Under the pieces are notes generated by a model, which made no database searches, was not told the origin of the DNA, and worked only from the letters and a program-made list of their open reading frames with translations. Below, in pieces: positions 33,801 to 44,943 of a stretch of 64,000 bases of DNA; the stretch's first letter is position 1; every line of letters begins with the position of its first letter. A program made the position numbers and the translations under genes. This DNA is from Lantana camara (taxonomy: Eukaryota; Streptophyta; Magnoliopsida; Lamiales; Verbenaceae). The stretch covers positions 20,543,001 to 20,607,000 of the forward strand of contig CM074856.1 of the NCBI GenBank assembly GCA_037501455.1, read 5' to 3'.

Positions 33801-35020
33801 TCGTAATTATAAAACTGAAATAAATAAATAAATGCAAGTTATGATTATGTGTTTCACTTTCTTCTGCGTCCAACCAATAAATGAAATCCACGTAAGCATT
33901 TTGGTTTACGCAATGGTGACTTAACTAACTGCAGTTGACTCCCCGGAGGCGAGGTCGAAAACCGCTTAGAAGAGCAAGAACTATTCTTAATTAACATGTT
34001 ATCTAGGTAACTCTTACCAAACAATGTCAATCCACCACGTCAACCCTTGGCCTCTAAGTAAATGTAACATAGCTCCGAAGGGAGGTTAATACATTACTTA
34101 GTCAAGTGTGTACCATTACCTAGAAGTCCGTACGAGTAGGTCAAGACACTCCACGGAGGCGTGGTCGAGCTGACATCCCCGTATTTCATTCTATCCGTAG
34201 AAGTCTAATCTTGTACACCGCGAATATATACCCGCCGAAGGGAGTAGTATACATCCACTATACTATAGACGGGTAATGGAGGCCGTGAGAATCCAACTCT
34301 TTTCATCTCGCTCCCACTTGAATTTTTAAAAGGTGTGAATTATCTGTTGATTATTTAATAATCACTTTTGGCGTCTTATTGTTGGAAGTAATTAATATAA
34401 TTAATACCCTCCCACTAGGATTACTAAATCATATTTAAAATCCTAATAATAATATTTTAAGGCAATTTAATAACTATTTATTAATTAGGCCGAAAAATAT
34501 TAGTTCAATTATGCATCGCGTCTAATCTCTATTAAACATTACTATTTAATCACATTAAATAAAATATGCATAATTATAAATATCATAATATCTCATATTA
34601 TCATGATCATGCCATAAAATAATTAATTAAGCATGCATTCATATAATTATCACATAATTATCATGCTTAAAATTTTAAATGGCACAAAATAAATATGCCA
34701 TAAATTAAATCAATTAAGCATGCTGTTATAATTATCACATAATTATCATGCTTAAAATAAATGGCATAAAGTAAACATGTTATACATAAATTATCTCATA
34801 ATTTAAATCATGTTTACTAATTCGGTAATTAACCAGGAAGATTATTTGAAATCGATTCCTAGAAAATTACCATTCCACGTAAATTCCCAGAAAACACTGG
34901 AGGGGTCACAACGGTCCCACTTAAAAACCAGTCTTCTTTGACAGAATTTACGTGCACAGTATCAGATTTAAAATTATGCATCACATGCATCATATCAATG
35001 CATGTATATATCTAGAGCAC
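30871..35020 (-). other. TE3 internal region without intact genes
   Basis: About 4.1 kb. The longest frames are below 90 residues and show no motif order of gag, protease or integrase. Short GGAGGC(G)AGGTCGA-type patches near 33940-34260 recur (CGGAGGCGTGGTCGA, CCGAAGGGAG) and probably belong to the untranslated leader next to the primer-binding site. Sequence from 34320 to 34830 is very AT-rich with repeated ATTATCATGCTTAA. Confidence 0.6.
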
Positions 35021-35033
35021 GGCTCTGATACCA
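35021..35033 (-). other. TE3 primer-binding site
   Basis: On the minus strand TGGTATCAGAGCC follows the 5' LTR after two bases (AC). It is the classic complement of the 3' end of initiator methionine tRNA. Confidence 0.92.
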
Positions 35034-35035
35034 GT

Positions 35036-36154
35036 TGCTGGGAGGCGGGCCCACAACAGTAGCAGTCCGGGACCATATTTTAAAATTTTATTATAATACA
35101 AGTATTAAAATATTTTTAAAACATTTTAATACAAAGCGGAAGACTTAGCCGGATCTACTCAAGTATATACATGCAATTGATAATAAATTTTAAATCACTT
35201 AAGCAGATAAATATCTAACATGCAATTAACACTTAAGAGCACATAACTTATCATGCTTAAAATAAAATAACTGTAAAATATTACCGTACTGCAAACATGG
35301 CTATCTAACGGCATTTTTCCAGCTCCTTGCCCACTCGTGAGACCGGCAGAGCTTCCCCACAATATCCCCGACTCAACCCTCGGAGTGTGGGCTCCGCGAG
35401 TATTTCCCTAAATACTCAAGAAAATATTTTCTAGAAAAAATCATTTTTCTAGACTAGAAAATTCCCTAATTTTCTAATAATTAAGTGGATTATATATTAA
35501 TTATATAACCACCTAATTATATATTAATTAATCCTTTAATCAAGGATTAATTAAATGGAGAGAAGAAAGCTCTCCTTCAACCGAAAAGGCTGGAAAAAAT
35601 TTGAATGAGAAATGAATTATGGGATCAGCTATTTATAGCCAAATTTACAGGGGTATTTTGGTCATTTTAGACATAAAATGAAGGGCAAAACGGACATTTT
35701 GCACAACCGCGTACAAACCGTGTCTACTCCGGCCAATCAAATTGCACCACGTTGTAGAACTCTCCGCCGCGGATCCAACGCCACCAACCACGCGCTGACA
35801 CGTGTCTCCACGCGCCGGCACGCGCCGCCGGAACGGTGCCAGGTGGTTGGCGCGTGTTCACACACGCTGAGGCTACCAGATTTTGACACGTGGCCGGGTC
35901 GGTCCGAACCGGACCCGACCCGGCCGACCCTATCCGCGACCCTACCCTTTTGACCCGGCTTTGACCCGACCCGATGGCCCGTTGACCCGCCCGGTCAACA
36001 ATCAATCTGGGCCATCCCTTTTGCTGACGCGGCGCGATCTGCGCCGTCCACTTGGCGCGCCACGCGGCGCCCTGTGTCAGCGCCAACTGGGTCCCGCCTG
36101 CTGACGTGGCATGCCACGTGTACTGCCACGTCAGCTGCCACGTCATCACCGAAT

Positions 36155-36193
<39 letters not shown>

Positions 36194-37292
36194 CGATGAA
36201 AATTTTATTTTCTCCAAAATAAAATTCCGGGCATTTCCAACTCTTTGGAACTTTAATTTATTTTCTTAAAATAAATTCCTTGGCTATTTTCAAACACTTT
36301 GAAAAATTCATTTCTCTTTCTCCTTTTATTATTTTCTCTTTGGGCTTTCAATTGGGGCTTGCAGGGGGACCTGCAGGACTAATTAATTTTAGCTCCAAAC
36401 GGATTAATATATTGTCATCTCATGACAATAATTAATTACCGTTTAACAATATTTAATTCCACTAAATAAATATTGTTGCACTCTAAAATTAATTAAATTA
36501 TTCACGAATTTCTCGATCTAGAATAATTTCGCATTTTACTCCTCCGTGTAGATATCCATGAAAAATAAATTGCAACTACTATCATTTATTTTTCATCTCT
36601 AATTTGAAATTTATTGATTCGCCTTAAGTTCAAATTCTCTGTATGTGAAACACATTCATCATACAACTTCGGTGACGTCATCACGCGAAGTGCTTTGGCC
36701 AAAGTCTTAATTCGAACTTTTACAAATCTATTTCAAGGACATCTCTTACCTTCCAGCAAGGCCACAGATTCCTCGATCAATATAACTCTTTAGCACATTT
36801 CATGTAACCACCGAACATACAAAGTATTTTGGCCACCCGTTACCGAGACCTCACTTCGAGTATGTTACAGTGACTAACACTACATGCCTAAAGCCGAAAT
36901 ATTATCAGGATTAAGAGTACAATGCTTCCTGAGATTTTATTTATTTTAGATAGCAGTATAAAATAAATAATCTCAGTGGTCCAGTTCGATGTTTCCAATC
37001 CTATTGAAAATCATCAACGTGTTATAATTGGAATCACCATTCCCTATGACGAAAGACTAATCATCTTATATAACCACGTTATAGTCTTGATAAGAACATA
37101 TTCTTATCTTACCGACTAGAACTTTAATAACACGTGATTTCGGTATTCAAAGTCTTTTCCTACGAAACACATTTCATATAAGAATACCATCACACGTTAT
37201 TAATTATTAATATGTGTGAAATACTCACAACTCGCTGTAAATTCAGTTTTATTAATTCAATAAATTGAATTTTCAGGGCACTATTCCCAACA
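35036..37292 (-). repeat. TE3 5' LTR (right), 2257 bp
   Basis: Copy of 27877-30129 with a 37-base T run (36157-36193). As the 5' LTR it would drive the genomic RNA leftwards. The GC-rich block with ACGTG elements is at about 35719-36149. Confidence 0.93.
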
Positions 37293-37631
37293 GGTCAGTC
37301 AATTGAGAATTGGATAGTGGACCGGTGCGTGGCAGGTCGAGGGGATTGAGTGGAGGGAATTAGTCGAAGAGTCTGACCCTGGGTCGAGGGCTGAGGCAGT
37401 AATTGTGGGCGGTAATTGGGAGACCGACCTGACGATCGAGGAGAAGCCCTTGATCGGATAGGTGGCATGCGGCGATTGGTCTAGCAGAGCGGCGGGTACG
37501 AGCCACGTCATAAGCTCCCCGAAACGTCATCTGCTAGGACTGACGTGGCAGTGGAGTTTCAACTCCCAAGGGTAGGACCCGCCGTAATCATGGCGACATT
37601 TCACCTTCTCGATTCCCACCAAATTCACTAC

Positions 37632-37639
37632 TATAAATA
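37632..37639 (+). promoter_or_regulatory. TATA box of the TE2 antisense gene
   Basis: TATAAATA lies on the plus strand in the internal region, outside the LTR, 356 bases before the ATG at 37988. A leader intron with acceptor TTGTAG before 37960 is possible. The same octamer is used in TE1 at 6694. Confidence 0.65.
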
Positions 37640-37987
37640 ATTCCCTCTGTAAATACATTTGTTACTTTTGCGAAAGATTTTTGAAGAGAAGCTCCGAGTT
37701 GCAGCAGGTCGTTCAAGCGTCTTTGCACATCGATTCTCGACCGTTCGTTCCAAAGGAAGCAAACTTCGAGCCTTTCCATATTCAAAGGTGCTTATTTCGA
37801 CTCTTCGCTCGATTTGATTCTCTTTTCTGTTTTATTTTTCTCGATTTCCTCGAGGGAGAGGTTTACCACTTTCCTCTTCGAAGGCTTTCTCTCTCTCGAT
37901 TTGTTCGAATATGATCCTTCAAGAGTGAAATTTAAGTCTTTCTTGTTAAATTGTAGGCTGTCAACAAATCGAGGTGAGACCAGGCCT

Positions 37988-40770
37988 ATGGGGATGGGTG
38001 TGGCAACCGTAAGTGTGGGGTCAAGTTCCGATTTCGACTCGAGTTCAGATTCGTCGGACTCCGGGGTCTCCGTAGATACTAGGCCGACAAATCCTCAAGA
38101 AAAAGATGGAGATGTCGATGTCGCGGGGGTGTCTGATCCGCCACTTGAGACGGAATTGGAAGAGGTTGTCGTGCCTCGAGCCGTCGGAGAGGAGCCATCG
38201 ACCTCAGGTAGGGGAGAAGAGGAAGAGGATGAGGATAAGGATGAGGATGAGGAGGAAGAGGTGGAGAGGTGAAGGACCCTCGAGCAATTACTCCAGGAAT
38301 ATCGGAGGAAAAATTTAGGGAGGTTCAGAGTTGGCTGTTTGGGGGAGCGCCAGAATTTGGGGGCTATCGAGTGATAAAGCCCAAAGTTGGAGATAGAATG
38401 ACAAATCCGCCCGACAATTGCATCACGATTAATTACAAGGCGATCGAAAATGGGTTTCAAGTGCCCATTTTCGAGGAACTGCTCGACTTCTTCAACATCC
38501 TTAGGATTAGTCCTTTGCAATTGATGCCCAACTCGTACGCGATGGTGAATGGGCTGAGGGCTCTGCTAAGATGCTTGGGGATGAGGACCAACATCTTTTA
38601 CCTTTCTGAAATTTTCCAAGCCTCATTGACGACCGAGACCTCGGCGCCGGGTCCGGGATACATCCAGCTCCAGTCGAAGAGCAATTATCGAGTGATAAGG
38701 TCATCGACCAGCTTAAACGGCATGGGATGAAAACAAAGGTTTGTTTTAATTGAGTGTGAAAAGGGATGACCCGGTTTGAAGTATCCGGGTTGGAGTTGGG
38801 TTCTTCGAGCGAACCTTCCGAGGGGCATCCAGGCTGGCCGAACACGCTGATGGCGGCCTTGAGAGAGTTGGGAAGCGTGGAGTTGAAAGATATGATCGCT
38901 CCACAAATGCTGGTCGAATTGGGACTAGCACCCGGGGTTCGCAAGTACTTCGACCCTGGTATATCGAGCGAATCCTTTGAAGCAAGAATTTTATTTGCTT
39001 GCATGTGTCTGTTGTTTGTTTTTGCTTTTTTTTTTCCAAGTATCTGATCGATTTAACTTCTTTTGCAGAGAGATACATAATGTTTGCTTCACTCGCTGCT
39101 AGAAGAAAAGAGATGGCCGACCTGAAGAAGGTGGCCGAAAAGAAGAAACCGCCTCATCCGACCGAGGCTGAGATTGCGGCAGCACAAAAGGCTACGGTCG
39201 AGGCTCTGCCAAAGGTCCTCGAGATGAGGACAGCTGATGCCCCCGGGAAGCGGAGAAACGCCCCGGTCGGGGGCGAGGAAGTGGAAGCCCCCCCATCCAA
39301 GAAGCAAAAAACACACCGCCACTCCTCCAAGTCTGCGCTCGAGGCAGACAGGTAGAAGGGGAAAGGTCGAGAGAAGACCCCTATGTTTCCAATGCCTCCA
39401 ATGTTGGGGCCCCCCGTCGCGGTCCAAGTCGGCGAATTCTCCACTCCCACCAATTAGGGTCGCGGGACGATCGTGCCCCGGAACGTCGCCGACGTCTTGG
39501 TTGGGGTTCGAAAGCCGCCTACTAGTGCTCGACCAGCAACTGCTATCCCTTGGAAACCGAGCGAAGAGGATGTAAAGCTCTTCTTCGACTACCCAGGGGT
39601 CCAAGAGCCTCGATTCCCTGGCGGTCTCCATAGCTTAAATGACAAGGGCGAGCCTCGACGGATTGGCACAGCCCCTAAGGATTATGTGGCGATCGGGGCT
39701 TTATACAACTCAATGAAGACGGAGGTCGATCACAAGGAGCGTTGGGCACTCGCGGATGATGAGGTCGAAGCTTCTTGGGTCCAGAAGTATTATGCTGTAA
39801 GTGTGTTCGAGCAGTTACATATTTCATTCTTGTTTTCCACAAGTTGTAGCTCGAATTTTAAAGCTCGAACTGTCTTTATTAGGTGGGCCAAGACTTCTTC
39901 CATGTGGCCCGGAGGAGTTGGGTCCATCGTCAAATGTGGGAGAGGGCCGAGCAGCAGATCGAGCGGATGAGGATCGAGCTAGAGGAGAAGGACAAAAAGT
40001 TGGTTGTAGCCAACAAAGATAAGGAGGAGCTCGATAAAAATCTTCTCGAGGCGATCGAAAAGCTATCTGACACCGAGAAGAGACTCAAATCTGCTGAGGA
40101 TCGGGTCACCAGGGCGATTCAGAAGGAGATCGAGGCGAAGAATAGGGGCCTGATCGAAGAGGAGAGGAAGAGTGCAGCCTTGGCTTTGAGCAGGTGCAAA
40201 CGTGGCCTCGAGGAGTCAGTCTCCGACCTCGAAAGGCGAGGCATATATCGATTAATGAACTCCAAAGCTTATGCTAAAGCTGTCTCGATCACGAGCTTCA
40301 AGGGCCTCGAGGAGGGTTTTAACTTGTGCATGGCTCAAGTACAGGCTGCCAAGTACCTTCCGATGGACTATGATCAAGACAAGGTTGGCCTGTACCAAGA
40401 TGATCCTCGCCCTGTAGAGCCTGTTACTCGACCACCTTCCCCCGAGCCAGATCGGGACCAAGAGGAGTTTGGTTTCGCTGTGAAATTGGCGCGATCTAAA
40501 TTTGCAGGCGAGCAAGACAATGTATCGATGATGGAACCTTTCTCCTCATTCGACCCCAAGGACATATGCCCAGAATATTTTTGGGATGCGGCGATCATGC
40601 CTATCGAGGAGGGAACCGGGGGTGGTCCGACCGGGGAACTGAGCCAGAGTGAACGTGCCAGCCCTATCTCTACGCTCGAAAATTTAGCTGATCGTAGACC
40701 CACCTTTTTCAAGGTATCGACTGTTGGGGTACGATCCTTGTACGTTTTAGGAACTCGACTGTTAGGGTGA
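37988..40770 (+). pseudogene. TE2 extra gene (aORF), antisense to pol, spliced, broken
   Basis: Exon 1 begins MGMGVATVSVGSSSD, becomes strongly acidic (Glu/Asp-rich to 38270), and shifts frame at a TGA (38270-38272). It continues with a globular part (FREVQSWLFGGAPEFGGYRV, then IFEELLDFFNILRISPLQL) akin to the putative gypsy-type transposon family. Another frame change lies near 38730. Intron 1 is 38959-39068 (phase 1, ends TTTTGCAG). Exon 2 is lysine- and proline-rich with stops at 39353 and near 39450. Intron 2 is 39797-39882 (GTAAGT...TTATTAG, phase 0). Exon 3 is a long coiled coil (residues QQIERMRIELEEKDKKLVV onward) and a proline/acidic tail ending at 40770. Layout and intron positions parallel TE1. 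The molecular role is unknown. Confidence 0.75.
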
Positions 40771-41164
40771 TTTCCCTTAGTTGTTGGCTCGGGATTTATT
40801 GTAAATAGGTAGGAATCCGAGTATTTGTTGCTCCCGTTGGGAAAATCTAAATTGTACTAGTGTGTGATCGAAAATGTTGTAATCGACACACTTCTGTTTT
40901 GAATTATTATGTAATTTCTTACTTTTGAGTCAATGAGGATCAGTTTTGAGTTTTCCTTTAAATTCTTAGATGAATATTCTTATGCTAATCGATGTATTTT
41001 GTCGAGAAGATGTCTAGGCAAATACTCTAATCTTTAGAGCGAGTAACACTTTGATGAATACTAGCGTCGTAAAATAAAGGATACTAAGTAGTAGATCGAA
41101 TAAGATACATATCGGAAAAAGGAAAAAACTTTGTCTATTCATTGATCAAAAGATACACAGTCAT
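40771..41164. other. TE2 region between the convergent extra gene and pol
   Basis: About 400 bases with no coding sequence. It should carry the 3' ends of the plus-strand extra gene and of the minus-strand gag-pol transcript. Confidence 0.6.
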
Positions 41165-44100
41165 TTACAAGTAATATTTTTTCAAGTTGTGGGCATTCCA
41201 CGATCGAGGTAAGGGTCTCCCGTCAAGATCTTCGAGGTGATATGCTCGATTTTTACCTATCTTGATGATACGGTAGGGACCTTCCCAATTAGCGTCGAGC
41301 TTGCCCACGTGCTTAGTAATTTCGACCTTCTTGAGCACTAAATCTCCGACTTGGAATTGAAGAGGTCAAAGGTTTTTGTTGAAAGCTCGAGCTGTTGTGG
41401 CTCGATATTATTGCATCTTTATGTTCCCCTTTTCTCTGGTCTCGTCTATTATGTCGAGGTCGAAAGCTCTTAACGCATCGTTCCTTTCTCATTGAAATTG
41501 AGCCACTCGAGGGGATTGATGAAAGATCTCGGTGGGTATCATGGCTTCCGAGCCATATACCATGGCGAAAGGTGTTTGACCGGTTGGAATTCTAGGAGTA
41601 GTTCGATAGGCCCACAGGACACCTTCTAGTCTATCGACCCAATGTTCTTTCTTTGCTTCGAGCCACGTGCATAAATTATGAATAATGGTGCGATTGGTGA
41701 CCTCGACTTGTCCGTTGGCTTGGGGATGCCCGACCGATGTGAACCTTTGACTGATCTTGAAGTTTGAGCAGTATGCCCTGAATCTTGAGCTTCGAAACTG
41801 AGGGCCATTGTTGCATACGATGACTCGAAGGATCCCAAACCTGGCGATGATGTGTTTTCAAAGAAAATCTTGAAGAACGTGAAAGGTGATTTTCGAGAGA
41901 GCAAGTGCTTCGACCCATTTGGAGAAATAATCGATGGCGAGCATGACAAACTGCCTTTGTCGAGTCGCGATCGGGAAAGGGCCTGTGATGTCGATTCCCC
42001 ACTGCTCGAAAGGCCAAGACGATTAGACTGGGATCATCTATGCGGGGTGTTGGTGGGTTAAGTTGGCATGCTTCTGACATCGATCGTATCTTCTCAAAAA
42101 TTTTTGCACATCCTTGCATATGGTGGCCAGAAGAATCCTGCTCGAGATGTTTTCTGAGCAAGTGATCGTCCCCCGGCGTGATTTCCACATGTTCTTTCAT
42201 GGATTTCCGCCAACACTTCTTGGCCTTGGGACGGTCGAAGACAGCGTTTGGTGGGACCAAGAAAAGGGCGCTTGTAGAGTTGGCCATCCTGGTTGAGCGT
42301 GTAGCTTAGGGCACGGTGCTTGAGTCTTTTTGCGTCGAGTGGATTCTCCGGTAGGGTGCCGTCTCGGAGGTATAAGACCAGTCTATCGAGCCAACAAGGC
42401 CCGGTGGCATCGATTGAGTTGATTTCTGGGATGGTTGTGTGAATAGACCGGGTCGGAGATGTCATGAATGTGATGCACCGATCTTTCGTGCCAAGTGAGC
42501 CACTGGTAAACTTGGAAAGGGTGTCCGCTCGAAGATTCTCTTCTCGAGGGACCTGGGAGAGCTTGAGTTCTTCAAATTCCGACATGGCCTTCTTTGCTAA
42601 GGTAAGATATTTGATCATGGACTCTTCTCGAGCTTCATACTCACCGGCTCCCCTCCCCCCCCCCCCCCCCCCCGAAAAGGTCGAAGAGCCATCGACCGCG
42701 AGGGTCCAGACCACCTTCTCATGGGTAGGTGTCAAAGGGAAGTCTTTTTCAATCAGGAAATCGGCGAGGATTTAAGCTTGATATGCTACCCGAGGGCGAT
42801 AGGAAACCTCAAATTGTCCGAGTTTGATCGCCCACTTGGTGAGTTTTCCTGAAACTTCAGGCTTTTCCATAACTGTCTTGAGGGGTTGATCGATCAACAC
42901 TATGATGGGACGGGCCTAGAAGTAGGGTCAAAGTTTTCGGGAGGTGTGGACAACTGCCTGTGCGAACTTTTTGATCTCGAGGTATTGGACCTCTAGGCCG
43001 TGGAGAATCTTGCTAACGTAGTATACAGGAAGGTGCTTTCGATCCCGCACCGTGACGAGCACTGAGCTGATCGTTTCGGTTGAAACAACTAGGTACAGGT
43101 ACAAAGTTTCTCCATCGACCGACTTTGCTAATAGAGACGGTGATGTCAGGTACTTCTTTAGGTTTTCGAGGGCTTGGTCGCACTGTGGGGTCCACTCTAA
43201 ATACTTGATGTTGCGTAAGATTTTGAAGAAGGGCAAGTTCTTCTCCGATGAATGGGAGATGAATCGGTTTAAAGAAATGTCCGACCAACTAAGCGCTGCA
43301 CATCTTGGATAGAGTTCAGGGGCGGAAAAAGTTGTATGGCTTGTATCTTTGCCGGGTTTGCTTTGATTCCTCTCTGGCTTACCATATAGCCAAGAAATTT
43401 CCCGCCATCAACTCCGAAAGTGCATTTTGCCGGATTGAGCTTTAAATTGTATTTCCTCAGGAGGCTGAATGCTCGCCTCAGGTGGTCGAGATGGTCGACA
43501 ACTTTTTCATCAACATATACCTCGATGGTATGACCAATCTCGGGCTCAAACACTTTGTTCATCATTCGTTAGTAAGTCGCTCCTGCATTTTTAAGCCCGA
43601 ACGGCATGATTTTGAAACAGTATATCCCATTGAAAACCATAAAAGCCGTTTTGGGTTGATCTTCAACGGCCATAAAAATCTGATAATAACCTTGAAAAGC
43701 ATCCATCATGCTTAATCGCTCGCAACCGGCCGTGGAATCGACAAGTTGGTCGATCCGGGGTAATGGGTAAGGGTTCATGGGACATGCTTTATTCAGGTTA
43801 GTGAAGTCGTTGCAAATGTGCCACTTTCCACCCGGTTTTGGCACGAGAACAACGTTGCATAGCCACTCGACGTATTGGATCGACACTATGTATCTGGCAT
43901 CGAGAAGCTTGTTCACCTCTGTTTCGATGATGGCGTTTCGAGAATCTCTTTGAGGGCGAAGTTTTTGCTTGACCGGTTTGTAGGATGGGTCGACGTTCAA
44001 GTGATGTTCGATCACCCTCCTATCGACTCCTACAAGATCGGAAGCGCACCACGCGAATACATCCAGGTTATCTCGGAGAAACTGTATGAGCATGCATTGC

Positions 44101-44938
44101 TCTTTGCCTTTCCGACCAGCTCCTATGCATGTGATTTTCTCAATCTGTCCTGGGATCAACTGAATCTCTTCGAGTTCCTCGGCAGATTCGAGCCTTTTGT
44201 CTTCTTGTTTTTTTCTTTTCGCGGCATGAGAGGAGCTCATTTTCTTGGAGTTCTCGGGGTTGACAACATCAGGGTCCGTGAAGTCATCTTCGATCATCGG
44301 ATCGTGGATGGTGATCGGGACTTGCTTCCCTGTTGGTGGTTTGGGTTTTTCCATCAATATCGAGTGACAAGTCCATGCCGTTGGGATGTCGCACCTCAAT
44401 TCTCCGACTCCGACAGGGGTGGGCAGTTTCACCATCTGGTGGTAGGTGGAGATAACGGCTCGGAATTCAATCAAGCCCGGCCGGCCAAAAATAATGTTAT
44501 ACGCGGATGGCATTTCAAGATATTCGACCTCGCGCATAGCGCGATGAGGGAGTGTGCCCATTGAGGTTATGAGTCGGACTCGACCTTTTGTGTATACTTC
44601 AGCACTACCGAAACCTGTAAGAGGTGTTCGAATTGGATCTAAGAGTAGTTTATTATGCAAATTTATGCGAACAAGAGTCGAGTAAACGATAATGTTGCTA
44701 GAACTTCCATTATCAATTAGAGTACGAGATACAGCAAAGTTGGCGACGTCGAGCGTAATGACCATAGGACAACTAGGTGTCTCGCTCGATTGTGCCTATA
44801 CATCGATTACATCATTTTCGCTAAACACGACTTCTTCATTGATCCACGAGTCTTCAAGTTGGACGTGCATCACTTCTCGAGGGCCATAGAAGATTTGGAC
44901 CCCTGCTCGCCTTGTCTTTTTTCGAGCAGTTCTCGACT
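41165..44938 (-). pseudogene. TE2 protease, RT, RNases H and integrase
   Basis: The 398-residue frame 44765-43569 holds the aspartic protease (LIDNGSSSNII, the D-x-G-S variant common in this lineage) and the first half of RT (VLVPKPGGKWHICNDFTNLN, MMDAFQGYYQI, PFGLKNAGATY). The next frame has YVDE where YVDD is expected and lacks a few residues after it. RNase H is at 42928-43236. The second, archaeal-like RNase H (42094-42735) runs from VDGSSTFSGGG straight into GEYEAREESM. About 65 residues are missing there and a 19-base C run (42655-42673) stands at the joint. Integrase keeps GNHAGG, GIDITGPFP and GHPQANGQVEVTN, but the middle Asp is Asn (VIVCNNGPQF). The C-terminal GDLVLKKVE and NWEGPYRI module ends near 41165. 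The gene is inactive. Confidence 0.9.
42655..42673. repeat. Run of 19 C within the TE2 RNase H gene
   Basis: The tract lies in a coding region (poly-Gly on the element strand) exactly where about 65 conserved residues of the second RNase H are missing. See the finding on homopolymers at junctions. Confidence 0.9.
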
Positions 44939-44943
44939 CTCCC

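Larger units (their letters stand above)
27877..37292 (-). mobile_element. TE3: Ty1/copia element with near-identical 2.25-kb LTRs
   Basis: A 9416-bp element with target duplication GGTCA at 27872-27876 and 37293-37297. LTRs begin TGTTGGGAATAG on the minus strand. The primer-binding site TGGTATCAGAGCC, complementary to initiator methionine tRNA, is at 35021-35033. The polypurine stretch GGCAAGTGGGAGAT lies at 30130-30143. The two LTRs differ in a T run (33 against 37) and in one base that I noticed (28066 against 35225 region), so the insertion is very young. The 4.9-kb interior contains only shredded pol, so the copy is not autonomous. Confidence 0.93.
27534..37510 (-). repeat. TE2 3' LTR (left), split by TE3
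   Basis: The LTR consists of 27534-27876 plus 37298-37510, 556 bp in all, matching 60277-60848. A minus-strand TATATATAA is near 27775-27785. Adjacent inside is the polypurine-tract region (37511-37530), which reads CGGGGAGCTTA on the element strand. Confidence 0.9.

Noticed and set aside
43875..44564. 229-residue plus-strand open frame
   Set aside because: It lies opposite the TE2 protease and RT frame, which has clear motifs. The plus-strand translation has none.
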